The notes under the pieces are model-generated. The model saw nothing but the letters and a program-made list of their open reading frames with translations, did no database searches and was not told the origin of the DNA. From Blasia pusilla (lineage: Eukaryota; Marchantiophyta; Marchantiopsida; Blasiales): DNA of 64,000 bases. How positions within the stretch are numbered: position 1 is the first letter of the stretch; each line of letters opens with the position of its first letter. This document shows positions 37,182 through 49,174 of this stretch, piece after piece. Position numbers and translations under genes: made by a program. The stretch is from assembly GCA_050084515.1 (NCBI GenBank), contig CM114271.1:9982001-10046000 (forward strand), written 5' to 3'.

Positions 37182-38280
37182 CAAAATAAAGACCGTCTAG
37201 TAGAGACCAAGAGAGAGCAGACATAGAAGCACCAAAAGTTTGAAAACACTACAAGAATGTAAAAAAACTTTGAATTCCTTTATTACAATCCAATCGCAAC
37301 TCGTAAATTTAAATTTGATTACCTAAACTATAAACTCTAGTCTATGATTTCTTCTACCTCGTCATCTAAAAATTTACTCCTAACTCTCCTCGGTTCGTGT
37401 ATAATAGAAATCTCTGCACATACGTCTAGCTCCTCTAGCCGATTGTAGAATCTCATGGGGATTGAGAATGTAGGGGAATTCAAAAGCCTTGCCCCCTAGG
37501 TACACCATATCAGTCCCATGTATCATGAGGAGAGCCCCAACGCCTTCCCCAACAATATATCTTGTATGCTTTGCAAGGTGACACACATCCAATATCAATA
37601 CGTGCTCTGCCGCTTGAAAGCACTAAATCCCAAATCTAAAATGCTTGAATTGATTGAACCCGATAAATCGATTGAACTCACCCGTCATCATCCAAGAGCT
37701 CTTCCAAAATGATTGTCGGCCTTGCCCTCTTGATTCTTGGAGTAATAGGAAGTGACGATGGTGTTACTATCAATGGCTCTACTGCAGGTTCACTTTGCTT
37801 TAGAGGCGAGTCGTAGACTCCCACTAGCCTTTCGTAGTTTTCCTTTGCCTCCTTCCAAAGATTGAATAGTTCTATCCTTCCCTCAAGGCATAGAATATTC
37901 CTTCCACTTTGCCAGACGCCTCTCATACTCACCCTTGATAATCCGACCAAGTCCAAGACCAAGTCACCTGGTCTCGAGCAGAGCTCCAGGAGCGTCTACA
38001 TCAACGCCGGTGACTTCTCCCTTCCTCCAAGCAGAGGGGTACCTTCAAGCATGAAAATTCCCGCAGGGGCGGGGGGGTAGTTAATTCTTCTATTTTATGG
38101 GGGGTTCACCGGAATGTCGGGGGGGGAAGGAATTGTAGAGGCTATCCAATGTAAACCTATCAAAGCATGTATCTACTAGATCCTGGATCTAAAACACCTA
38201 GAAATTGTGCTTCAGTCTGACAAAACAACAAACATAAGAGTGCTTGATCTATGCTTAAGACAGGTGCAAAATGATGTCAG
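37182..38280. other. Unassigned; contains a possible two-exon gene on the minus strand and a G-rich tract
   Basis: Two minus-strand ORFs, 37962-37678 (with a good GGTGAGTTC donor at its end) and 37598-37380, could be exons of one gene. The phases did not join cleanly with the acceptors I tried, and neither product is recognised. 38066-38128 has three runs of six or more G (possible G-quadruplex). Confidence 0.3.
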
Positions 38281-38640
38281 CTTTAAGGTGGAAGAAGCAT
38301 GCAACTCGTCGGAAATTGACGAGTTCCTGTACAACTTGGACAAAATTCTAGTCGCAACCCGTTGGATTTGGACGAGTTGCTCATCAACTGAGACAACATT
38401 CTAGTTGCAACCCATCGGATTCCGACCGGTTGCTCATAAGCTTAGACAAAATTCTAGTTGCAACCCGTCGGATTCCAATGGGTTGTTCATTACCTTAGAC
38501 AGAATTCTAGTTGCAACCCGTCGGAACCCGACAGGTTCCAAATCTAGTTTTCGGGCTCGAAATGCAACCCGTCGCTGTCAGACGAGTTGCACTTCATCTC
38601 ACAACAGAATTCCTGCAACCTATCGGAATCCGACAAGTTG
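38281..38640. repeat. Minisatellite, 51-53-bp unit with palindromic core, about seven units
   Basis: Palindromic cores start at 38302, 38355, 38408, 38461, 38514, 38565 and 38616, so the period is 53 bp and then 51 bp. Cores read GCAACCCGTCGGATTCCGAC followed by the complementary half. Between cores is a conserved linker including 'agacaaaattctagtt'. The left half-site is better kept than the right. No protein frame runs through it. Confidence 0.92.
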
Positions 38641-38793
38641 CATGTCTGAACTAGGAGTCTGAAACAAGGACTGAGAAAAGAAAATAGTAATTTGGGACGT
38701 ACCCGGAGTTGATTTGACGCAAATCTCAATCGGTATTCATTTTTTATCACCCAAGATTGTGCCATCTGCCTGCCTAAGGATGATGGAGTGTAT

Positions 38794-40272
38794 TGTAGTG
38801 CCCACATTTTTGAAAATTTTGACAGAAAGAGCATTTTTTGTACAGAAGTCTTCTTTGAGTCAAGACTAAAGACTCAATACCAAAAATAAAGCTACATACT
38901 TTACTAAAATTGTGTGAAAACATTGACTGACAGAACTTTGATGAAAGGACAAGAGATAGTAAGAGATTAAGGACTGTCTTGGAAGAGTCAGAATTGTGTA
39001 AAAGTAGGAAAATATGAAAAAAGAAGCTAGAATAAGAGGTGCACGTACTTCGCAAGGAAGACCAAAGTGGGAATAGTGGTAAAGAATATCAACGAAGACT
39101 GGAAAAATCTTCTTTGTAAAAGAAGATAGAAGGTGATTTTTTTGCAAAGATTGGGTACAAAGAATGAAGATCGAAGACCCAAGAGCAAAGACTGAGAACT
39201 CTAAGAAGGAAGAGGAAGAAGAAGAGGAATTAAAGAGTCTTCACAAAGCGGAAAGGTGTATAGGAAATAGAAAGAATGTTTTTGAAGAAAGCGGATTGAA
39301 AGGAAATCTCAAGGAGGACTCTTTACGGTGACAGAAGGATAAGAGTCTTCACAAATATAGGATTGCAAAGAGTGCGAAGACTATGAAGACCGAACCGTCA
39401 CGGCGGTTTCGGAAGCCAAAAATGGAGCGGCGCAACTGTTCACGAGAAAGCAGAAATGAATTGCTAGGGAAAACAACCGCCTTAGGAAGATGGAGGGTTG
39501 GAGAATTTGAACCGAGGAGGTTAGGATAAGCAGTTAGAAATCTAGAGTGGGATAGGAAGATCAATCAGGGATTGTAAGAGACTATTTAAAGAGAAAATTA
39601 GAAGAAGAGGGATGATTCCCTTGTGTCTTGAATTCCCCAGTACTGTTGGTTAGAATTATTTCCTTACATCTTGAGTTTCCCAGTAGTCTTAGTGAGTTGT
39701 GTAAGGAGTTCTGTGGGAAGGATCCAAGCCGAAGAGTTTTGTACTTTTTGAAGCTTGCAATACTTTCTAGTTCTTTTCACTCTTTGATGCAATAGAAGTG
39801 TCTTCTCTCATGCTTTTTGATGTGCGGAATTGAGTGTAAAACCTTATTGGGCTGCAATACAGATGAGAGATGAGTCTTGTGATTTTGGAATTCTAGAAGA
39901 TAATCAAGAAGAGCGTAGGAAAGTTGTTAGACAGTGAGTAACCTGCCATGACACATTCAGTTTTGAAAGTGGGGTGAGCCGCCATTCTTGAGGTCTCTTT
40001 GAGGTCTTTGTTGGAGCTTTTTCATTCCATATTTGAAAGAGTCTTTGTCTGCACTTGAGAGAATCATTTTCCAATAGGGAAGAAAATCCTTTTATTCTTT
40101 TGAACTTGTAAAGACATTGTACTGGTAGTTAGTCAGTAAAGATAGTGAAGAAGGACTTATTCTTGATATTTCTTATAAAACCTCTCTTTACTCAGGAAAC
40201 AATAGTCTCTTGGGAACGAACTTAGTATTTTGCGATAGAAATAGTAATTTTTTCCTTGAGTTTTACATTACA
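38794..40272 (+). repeat. Family A LTR (5' LTR)
   Basis: 1,479 bp, starting TGTAGTGCCCACATTTTTG and ending GAGTTTTACATTACA. Colinear with the solo LTR at 49779-51258 along its whole length. Inside, a run of short ORFs on the minus strand is coincidental. It abuts the minisatellite region 154 bp upstream. Confidence 0.9.
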
Positions 40273-40935
40273 TAAGGAAGTAGGTAAGGAAATTTTGGCA
40301 CGGCTGCCGAGAATAACAAGATCTCCCAAGCAAGGAGAGGTAGCGAGAGAATGGGGTATGGGAGTAGAACAAGTCTCCGGACCCCCACTTGGTGTAAGAC
40401 GGGTACTGCTGGCGGAGGATCATCATCTGCAGAGTGTACCGTTGCAATAAGCAGCTCATCCAAAGAGTCTTCATTCCCATGGAGGTGGAGCCTTGCGTGC
40501 TGGGTGAGGCGTCTCAGATCTTTGGAAGTTTTGGATGGATCGGGAAAGAAGCATTAAAACGCGTTAGCAAAGAGCCGAGCAATGAAGCAGAGAAAGAGAA
40601 GAGCGATGAGCCTAGAGATTGCTAGGGACACCTGCAAAGAATCGTTCCCATCTTCATCTGAAGCCTCTTGGGCGAAGATGAGAAAGGAGGAAGTCGCCTA
40701 TGCCTCCTGGTTCACCATCAAAGACATATCCAGAAGAGGAGTGGGATCAGTCCGACCACAACAACTTGGACAAAGAGGACAATAATAGTACCACAGGGGA
40801 CTTGCCTTCCCCATCAGATGGCGGAAGTCCTCCCAGTAGCAGAGACATTGAAGCACCGATGACACAACCACGCAAGTCGCTGCTGAGGTACCCACCTTTG
40901 CTGGAAGCAAGAGGGATGATGCTGATCACTTTATT

Positions 40936-42058
40936 TTGGAGTTTACCCATGTAGAAAAAGAGAATGGAGAAGGATCGGAGGAAGATCTTCTTAGAGTCTT
41001 TCCTCGACTCTTAAAGAAGTGTGCCAATCAGTGGTATGAGGGAATAGAAGCGGAACACCTAGAAACTTGGGAAGCCTTGCTTAAGGCATTCCTTTCTGAG
41101 TTTCGAGACCTGGAATTTGACAATCGTATACTTACAAAGCTTTGTGATCTCAAGAGGAGGAAGAAAGAGACGTTAAGAGAGTACACTCAAAGTTTTTGCA
41201 GCTTGGTTGGCAAGCTGGAGCACACCACTATGTCACAATTGGTGGATTGGTATGTGTCTGGTCTATCCAAGGAGATGGATTGCTACTGTCGTAGAGGGAA
41301 AAGACACTCCTTAGCAATGGTCATTGCCTCTGCAGAAGCCTACGAGGCCTCGGAGAGGTCTAGGAGGACGCGGAAGAAGAGGCATCAAAGGAAGCGGATG
41401 AGCTCTTCGTTAGAAGAGTCTTTGGATACCTCTCTAGGAAGTACCAGCGAAAACTCAGAGTCTGAGGACGACTCCAAGGGAAAAAGCAAGAAGAAAGCAA
41501 GATGCCCAAAATGGTCTTCATCCACAGGGAAAGAGCGTAAGGACAAGAGCGTGAAGACGGAGAGCCAAAAATCTGTGAGTCCCGGCCGCAAGACTAAGAA
41601 GGACGGGGAGAAGTCCGTCATCAGCGAATTGACGAAGCAGATGGCCAATCTAAAGGTACACCTAGCAGCCCACAAGGATCTTAGAAGAAGTCCGGGACTT
41701 ATGCAGCCTAACATATGGTGGAGTTCTTGTGGGACTCAGGGGCATACACTGCCAGAGTGCCCACTTCAACGAGATTTACGTTGGATCCAAGAAGACCCAT
41801 CTATGGAGGAGGGATGGTATCAAGTAGATCCGTGGGAGGGATGCTACACACTCTAGGCAGTTCCTGGAGCCAGTACTCCTTGTAGCTGGATTCCCAGATA
41901 TGTACCGCCCGAGTATGGAGAGCAAAGGATTTTACGTCAGATCATGGGACGCGTAGCACTCACCCCACCAATCAAGAGAAATTGCTGCTATAATTGTGGG
42001 GTAGCCAATCATTGGGCAAAAAACTATCCAAACCCAAAGAGACGAGTGGGGCTGAATC
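40936..42058 (+). pseudogene. gag of family A gypsy element
   Basis: Frame 40936-41856 (306 codons) is a retrotransposon gag capsid: a DLLRVFPRLLKKCANQWYEG core, then ETWEALLKAFLSEFRDLEFD and REYTQSFCSLVGKLEH. A long Lys/Ser/Glu-rich linker follows, with a partial knuckle CGTQGHTLPEC. After the stop at 41854 another frame from 41944 has an intact CCHC knuckle (CYNCGVANHWAKNY). The true start is upstream: capsid-leading acidic sequence is readable from about 40640 in other frames. The break at 42058 removes protease and beyond. Confidence 0.8.
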
Positions 42059-42420
42059 CCCTCTGTGGCCCATCATCTGCCTCGCGACCACTAGTGAAAT
42101 ATACCTTGGAGCTCAATACACCCTCCAGACATCCATCTCTACTGAGTACAAAGATTGGAACTCCATGTAGTCATCCATCGAAGGACCCTCTAAATGATGG
42201 AACAAATCCTTCCACACCATGAAAGGGTTGAACCGCGTAGGGGCTCGGATCTCCTTGAAGTCGCACCATGTGTCGAACTCTTAGATGAAATCATGAAGAT
42301 CTATGGTGCCTACCGCACCTGAGAAACAACGCATGCCCCGATAGCCCATGTCGTCCATCTCTCCCCACGTGACATTGCCTCCATTTGCGATATTGTCACC
42401 AGACCTGTTGTCTAGTGATG

Positions 42421-43677
42421 TGTGATACCCACAATTTTGTACTCTTGAAGAATATATCTTTTTATTCAACGAAGACTCTTGTATATGATGATTTTGATTA
42501 TGATTATTTATTATTATGAATAAGAATGAGTGAATCACGAAGCTCTTGAGACAAGGCAGAGAGATGGAAGATCAAGGATTTGCCTTAGAGGAGAGGAAAA
42601 CACAATAACGAAGTCTTAAGACTCAAAACGAAGTTTAACGAAGCTTCACGAAGATGTACGAAGCTCTGTCTTTGAAGTGCTTCGCTACATAACAAAGCAT
42701 CAGAAGAAAAGAAGAAAGAAGTACTTCGCTCTTGCACGAAGCACGAAGCACCGGAAGTAAGAACGAAGCATGGAGTACTTCGTCCTCATGAAGTCCAGCG
42801 AAGCGAAGCTAGGAAGGACTGTGATTTCAAGCGACGCATAGTTAGAACAGTTAGACTAGGAAAAGGCGCAACCCTTTGTCTCAAATTGGTAGTTAGGACA
42901 GTTTTGTAATGCGGATTCACAGGGATCGTAGGAAAAGCTAAGAGAACCGTAGATCTAGGTAGTTAGAAACAATGAAGAGACACTAGCTTCATCAAGAACG
43001 TTTTGAATCTTTCAATCACTTCCACTCCAACGAATATTTAAGAAGTAAAGCAGAAGCCATAATCATCATTCTCTTACGAAGTCCTTATGTTGTAGGAATG
43101 GTCCGAGCAAGGGAGTAGTACCCTCTCGAGCTTGTATACACTTTGAAGCTTTCTCATTCTTGATGGAGTAATAAAGCAATCATTCATTCATTCTGATGTG
43201 CGATGCTTATGTCTGAGTATTCTTTTTGGGTCTGTAGAGTGAAGAGTGAACCAGGCGAACCTTTCTCATCAATGAAATAATCAACATGAGTTGTAGGAAA
43301 TCTGTTTGACAGAGAGAAGCCTGCCGAGACGGATTGAGTTCCGAAAGTATGAGAAGCCAGCTTTCTCATACTTTCGGAAAGTATGAGAAAGCTGGCTTTC
43401 TCATACTTTCCGAGGTTTCTTGGTGAGGTTTCTTGATGTCGAGAGGAAAATCTACCTGAACATGCTGTCAATTCCACTAGAGAGAATCGAGAAAAGATCC
43501 TTTGGTACTAAGAAAGATCAGAAGATATTGATAAGACATTGAATATAACTCACACACATTTAAATATAACTATTACAAGAGAATTGTAATTCCGAACTCT
43601 CTTTTCATGAAAAAATGATCCTCTTGGGGATCGAACTTATTTAAATGACTATAAAATAGAAACACTTGTACATTACA
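42421..43677 (+). mobile_element. Solo LTR, family B, with TGATG target duplication
   Basis: Starts TGTGATACCCACAATTTTG and ends TTGTACATTACA, flanked by TGATG at 42416-42420 and 43678-43682. Length 1,257 bp. It lies in the leader of the family C fragment; removing it restores the match to 57140-57230. Confidence 0.92.
43354..43398. repeat. 45-bp near-perfect palindrome inside the solo LTR B
   Basis: Two 22-bp arms (aagccagctttctcatactt plus 'tc', and its complement) around one G, followed directly by another partial copy of 'ctttctcatactttcc'. Other family B LTRs carry only a single 'gaaagct/gctttc' version here, so this copy gained a local inverted duplication. Confidence 0.85.
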
Positions 43678-44300
43678 TGATGACAATCTAGCCATGGATG
43701 GAAGGCAAGGTAGCTCCTCACTTCACTTCGTGTCACACCACTACTAATGCTCGCACTACCCCGTTCTTCGGCATCTTGGAATAACGCCGTGGTGACAACC
43801 CTATCTCACCCGCTCAAGCACGCAAACTCACCAAGAGTCTCCCACACTCCTCACTATCTCACCCATGCTATACATGAAAGAAGTCTACCCTCATCACCAT
43901 AACTGCACCCATTTAGCACCAACTACTACCCGACCCAACACCCTCAATGACAGAAGATAAGTGCGGGAAAAGGGACTCGAATGGTAACTTGATCACGCCC
44001 TCCAACCTACGGGCCTACGGCACCATCAACACTGACTCCTCCATGTGGTGTGGAAACCTCCGTGGCACGACACTCTCCTCGAACAATAGGTCAAACCTTC
44101 TATCAACACATGCATGATCCCGGTGTGGATCACCCATCTCAACACAGGTCTGCAAAGTGCAAGTAAATCCCAACGCAAAAACTCACAACTGTAGCGTCAA
44201 CCCCATGACCACAATACCTACCATGATCAAGGCTCAACCATAGCCTCAACCATGTCGCAGCCACAGCCTCAACCCCGTCTATGCAGCCTACTATGGTTGG

Positions 44301-45769
44301 CTAGACCCGACTACCATGGTTAGCCTCTTCCTACTATGTTTTACAACTCCTTACCACATCCGCACTCACATCTTCCGCCTTATCCCTCTACTACCCATAC
44401 GCCCACTGTCCGACCTTGGGCCCTCCTCTATTCCGCGACCTTGTTTAAGATTTTGAACTCCACACTAACGCCTTGGTGTGGCTCCCTGCTCCATTCAACT
44501 CGTAACCTCTCTCCAAGCCCCTCTCTGTTCGTGATCCTACCCAGCTTCCGGCTTCCAACTTGTGACGCAAGATGTCGAGCCTGTGCTTTGTCCCGTTCTT
44601 GGCTGACTCTAGGACCCGCCTTCACCTCCCATCGGACATCATCACAAATTTGAGGGGCCCTATATTTTGCATTAATTTGGTATCATTTCTAAATATGTTG
44701 ATTTAAACACTAAACTAATGAAAGATTACATCAATATAGTAAGTAAATTTGATGAGTATGCTTTATATTTATCGTATGTACTTTAAAAAAAATATTAACA
44801 TAAATGATGATGTTTGTGCATTCAAAATGATCATAGATATACAAAAATAACAATACACTTTCAATACTAATTGAGTAACACGAATGAATATCGTTTGCGC
44901 ATCATAACTTCCCAAATAAAGTAACAAGATGATTTATTATATTCTTACTTACCATGCATCGTAATGTTATCATAAACTTATGCTAATTATTTAATGAAAA
45001 TACTGCCAAATGATAAACATAATTACTATCTATTATTTGGTGATAGAACGTAATGAATCCATCTTTTACTTCCATTGCATTTGTGCTCTTCATCCATACA
45101 TGCATACTAAATTAAAATGTAATTTCTACATTGGAAGGATATTTTCATTTTACCATATGATTATCATAAATATAAATGTATAAGTAGCTTATTAATATAT
45201 GAATAACATTAAATAAAAAATTTCATATAATAATTCAGTACTTTGTATTATAAAAATATTATATTAAAAATTTTGCATTGTCATGAAATACACACTGTGA
45301 AAAATGTACATTTATTGCTTTAAAATAATTAATATATCTGCAAGAAAAGGTGTGAAGCTTCAACTAGCTACAAAAGCACTCTATTTGTAATACACAAACA
45401 TACCAAAAAATTATGATTGAACAAACCAATCTCTAGAAATCTCGGATATGCTAGCTCTATTCTTAAAGTAGCAATCGAGGCTAAACATCGGGAGATTTTA
45501 ACTTATGTTTTCCTCTTGCAGGCTTTCAACCAAACAATCCTCTCCAATAAGAAGGCCGATTGAGTGGGCACCTTTTCTGGGCAGAAGAAGACGGCTCAAC
45601 AATAAACTACAGCCTCCGATGTCAGGGCACGTGGACAGTTCCTGTAAACCTCCCACCTTGAGAACTTCTTTTGTGTCTAAAACCTAGTCACTAAATTATA
45701 GCTCAAAACCCTTGTTGCTTACTTGCGGGTGAAGAAGTAGACAGCTATTGACCAATAGTACCATTTTCT
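44301..45769. other. AT-rich intergenic DNA, no gene recognised
   Basis: 44660-45480 is strongly A/T-rich with no ORF of note. 44336-44653 is open on both strands but unrecognised. The segment just left of 45770 is the 3' flank of the BIG pseudogene. Confidence 0.45.
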
Positions 45770-48700
45770 TTACAACATGGAGGAACTAACCAGCCGACTT
45801 GAATATCTAGTGTGTATAGGTATCGAGGCTCCGCAAGCTTGTAACAGAATTGGACCTATCCATGAGCTGAACATGTCTTTGAGTGCAGTTTTGACTTCTC
45901 CTGAACCATGTTCACAACTGATAAGCCCTGCAAGCATAGGAAAAAATCGGATGCGGTATCTCTCAAAGGATGAGTCCTTCAGGGCACTTACAGCCTGAAG
46001 TGTGGCAACTACAACAGGTTCTCCAGCCATGAGGTCCTGTCTTCTGGCTAAACCAAGAGGAACCACCCACTGAGGGGAATGACGCTTCTCATTGAAAGAT
46101 GCTATAGTTGATGTAGGGGGTGTTGTGGAAGTATGCACATACAGTCTCAGAACCTCCTTGCAAAGGTGGACCAAGTGGGTCTCTACCTCCACATCCTTGG
46201 CAAGCATTGGCTTGCTAACAGTGAGGCATTGCAACATGGTTAGATATGCATGATATGAATCTCTCTCCATATGTAACAATGGAGAGTCTGGCATCTGGGT
46301 AGCTATTCAAAGTTGTTGGAATCTCATCTATAAATTGTGGTCTCCATTGACATCATGTGCATGTCTTATAATCTTGTGAAGCATGTCCAAAAGTAGCATC
46401 ATGTGCGTGGCTCATAGCTGGGTTTCATGCATGTTGTACATCTCCGTTATGGCTCGTCACTAGCAAAGAAGTTAGATCATGAACCCTGGAAATCTAATGA
46501 TAATCAATCGTGTGCTCTTTCCTCCACCTCTAGGTGAAGCTCATGGATGAGAACCAATCCAGATAAAACTAAGCTCGTCAAGAAAAGGAGGAAAAGAATG
46601 TAAATCTCTCTACAAAATATAAAGAGAAATTTGGCGGATGGGCCCATCCTACACCAACATTCACAAACCTGCGCCAGCAGCAATTGAACTGGTATACAAC
46701 ATCTCATATCAGATATCAACATCTGTCATCAATGTGCTTGCCTGATCTCTAGTTCTACTAAGGCGGAAACATCATCTGCTTTCTGTTTGTGACTGTAAGA
46801 TAAGCCCTCTTCTGGCAGATGTGCAGCTTGAATCTCCTCTCCGCAATCCACGAGCTTTGGCATATCTGGCAAACTATGAGATGCTACATCCTTCAAACTT
46901 TCCAGCACTTCTTTCTATTTATCATATGAGAACACGCTCTCGGCATTAGTCATCAGCCGTACAAAGGCAACAACACCTATTGCAGCCAAACTCTGATGAG
47001 GCCGCTTGATAAACATGTCAGCAAGGATAAAATTCTGCCCAGCAAGGGGTTGACCACTAGATAGAATTTGACAAAAAGGTCCACCACAAGCTGCAAAGCC
47101 AATATTCATGTTTCAAACAATCATGCATCCATCTCCAGCTTAGCCTCCTCTTTCTCATGACTACCTTTGATATGGGCAGCCGGCTCAATGGCTCGTCAAA
47201 CATAATCAAAGATTGGAAACAAAAAAAATTCTAACATCTTTTCCCACAATCCCAGGGTAAAAAAGTTTCCATGATATTTTAGTGTATCAAATAGGACTTC
47301 CAAGACACTTTTTTGAATGTTTGGATGAGGATCGAATGTCAATTCGGACAATCTTGAACATTGAAGACATCATATTGTATGGTCACGATGGAAGTTTAAC
47401 TGTGACAAATGCACATGAACATGTATACCTTACAATTTCAAATTCAAACTCTAAAAATTAGTCAGATAGATAAGCCAAGTGGAGACATGATTCTATATTG
47501 AATGGCTACAACTCACCTGCAGGAGAGGGAACTAGAAATAAAGGTGGTCCTCTCTGTTTGTAAAAGTAGATAACTGAGGCTCTTCTACATCCCCAATTCT
47601 TGGTGATGTGTGATACACACAATTTTGCAATTTTGAAGATAAACACATTTTTGTATTCAACCTAAGTATAGATGTTTTCAGGAATGAAGCCTCTTTGAAG
47701 TAAAAGGCTTTCTTGAATATTATTTTTTACGTATTGGAAGAATGAGGAGTATTGGAATAGATTATGAAGCTCCTAGGATAAGGCACAGAGATGGAAAGTC
47801 AAGGATTTTCCTTGGAGGAGCGAGAAACTAGCTAATGAAGTCGGAAGACCAAGAGCAAAGCTTGGAAAAGGCAACGAAGCCCGAATAAAGAACATGTTAA
47901 TGAAGTACTTCGCTCTTCAACGAAACTGGAAGACGAGATACAAAGTACTTAGAGAAAAGACAAAGACTAAGGCACTTTGCACATGAATGAAGAGCTTCGT
48001 CTTGGAAAGAAGAAGAAGAGGTCCCGACTTCGCATTGAAGGGAAGATTGTCCAAGCTTCCAAGCGGTACACCGCTAGAGTAGTTAGGCTAGGAGGAGGAA
48101 TGCCTTTTCAGAGCAGATAGGAAGTAAGAACAGTTACTACCTGCGGATTCCTATGAATCACACAAAAAGATAAGAGAATCGTAGATCAAAGTAGTTAAAA
48201 GATCTTAGAAGATGTCTATCTAGCAAGAAACACTTCAGATCTTTAGTACCGATGCCGTTTGGAAGGATATTTAAGGATCATCAACGTAGTTATCAGCATC
48301 ATTTTCTTACAATGTCCTTATGCTGTAGGAATGGTCCGAGCGGGACAGTAGTACCCTCTCATGCTTGTATACACTTTGAAGCTTTCTTATTCTTGATGGA
48401 ATAGCACCAACCTCATTTCTTCATTCTGATGTGCGGAGCATATGTCTGAGAATTCTTATTGGGTCTGCAGAGTGAGAAATGATCCGGAGAGAAGTTTACA
48501 CTAAAATAGTAATCGATTGTGAGATGTAGGAAATCTGTTTGACAAAGAGAAGCCTGCCGCGACGGATTCAATTTCGAAAGTAGGAAGAAGCCATGAGGCA
48601 ATTGAGATCTCTAGGAGGTCCTGGTGTGTGAGGAAGCATATGCCCGAGAGTTTGTTCTATTCCACTTGAGAGAACATAAGAAAGAAAATATTGGTACTTG

Positions 48701-49149
48701 TGAGAAGTAAAATGAATAGATGAATGTTTAAAACAATCTTGCATCAACATAACTATCAATTTCATATAAATACCACACCTTAATCTTTCTTTTCGGATAA
48801 TAATGATATTCTCGGGGATCGAACCTTATAAATACTCCCAAAATGATTACTTACCATTATCCTTGTACATTACATGATGATTACGCAGACTTTCCAAATT
48901 TGTCTATTTCCTTGTTCCTTGAAGCCCCAAGCTCATCTTTAGCCAACTTCAAGGCACAAAACCTCAGGAAAGCAACGACATTCAAATTGACATCTTTATT
49001 GAATTTGCTATTTGTAAATGCAATAAAAAAGTTAACACAATCAGTGAAAGTCATTGTTTCAATCTCTGTGATACACAAGAAGTATTCTCTGACTATCTTC
49101 TCAATGGTCTCAAATGCCATCAGTAGAATGGTCTTGTGATCATTAATGG
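45770..49149 (-). pseudogene. BIG-type (brefeldin A-inhibited) ARF-GEF, 3' part, decayed
   Basis: BIG proteins are large Sec7-family exchange factors that activate ARF GTPases at the Golgi/TGN. Only C-terminal exons are here: 49149-48884 (AFETIEKIVREYF, FTDCVNFFIAFTNSKFNKDV, VVAFLRFCALKLA), about 47590-47516 (EDHLYF-stop-FPLL), about 47370-46745 (LSELTFDPHP, VLFDTLKYHG, PIFDYV-stop-RAIEP, HQSLAAIGVVAFVRLM), about 46705-46660 (DMRCCIPVQLLLAQ) and 46294-45770 (WVVPLGLARR, VVATLQAVSALKDSSFE, LISCEHGSGEVK). Stops at 47532-47534, 47196-47198, 47121-47123, 47106-47108 and 46915-46917, plus a frameshift near 47010, kill it. The last exon is still open. A solo LTR B lies in the intron after the first exon. 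The Sec7 domain is absent, cut off by a gypsy fragment just upstream. Confidence 0.85.
47609..48873 (+). mobile_element. Solo LTR, family B, in a BIG intron, with TGATG target duplication
   Basis: Starts TGTGATACACACAATTTTG and ends CCTTGTACATTACA, flanked by TGATG (47604-47608, 48874-48878). Length 1,265 bp. It inserted within ten bases of the intron's 5' splice site (GTAATC at 48883-48878), in antisense to the BIG gene. Confidence 0.92.
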
Positions 49150-49174
49150 CTGCAGTTGTGAACTCTCTGGCTCT

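Larger units (their letters stand above)
38794..42058 (+). mobile_element. Family A Ty3/gypsy element: 5' LTR, leader and gag, truncated
   Basis: The LTR 38794-40272 is followed by a leader with 'ttttggcacggctgccgag' (40291-40310), which may hold the primer site, and then gag (about 40480-42058). No target duplication is found because the 3' end is lost. Homology to gag stops at about 42058, where a minus-strand family C fragment begins, so the rest of pol is gone from this locus. Confidence 0.8.
42059..44300 (-). mobile_element. Family C gag fragment (copy C3), split by a solo LTR
   Basis: Minus-strand reading from 42420 down gives MDDMGYRGMRCFSGAVGTID-, LHDFI, a stop, and EFDTWCDFKEIRAP. 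It then gives FNPFMVWKDLFHHLEGP and further gag down to about 42060, matching copy C5 at 57219-57560. Across the LTR, 43683 upward continues as the gag leader (compare 'atccatccatggctagat' with 57135-57155). The upper limit near 44300 is a rough estimate. Only leader and gag start remain. Confidence 0.75.

Noticed and set aside
38281-38640. Regularly spaced palindromic repeats superficially like a CRISPR array
   Set aside because: The 'spacers' are conserved with the repeats (a 53-bp tandem repeat), repeat units diverge, and the sequence context is a plant genome.
44336-44653. Ser/Pro/Leu-rich ORF of 105 codons
   Set aside because: Low-complexity composition, open on both strands, within a probable gypsy leader or intergenic region.
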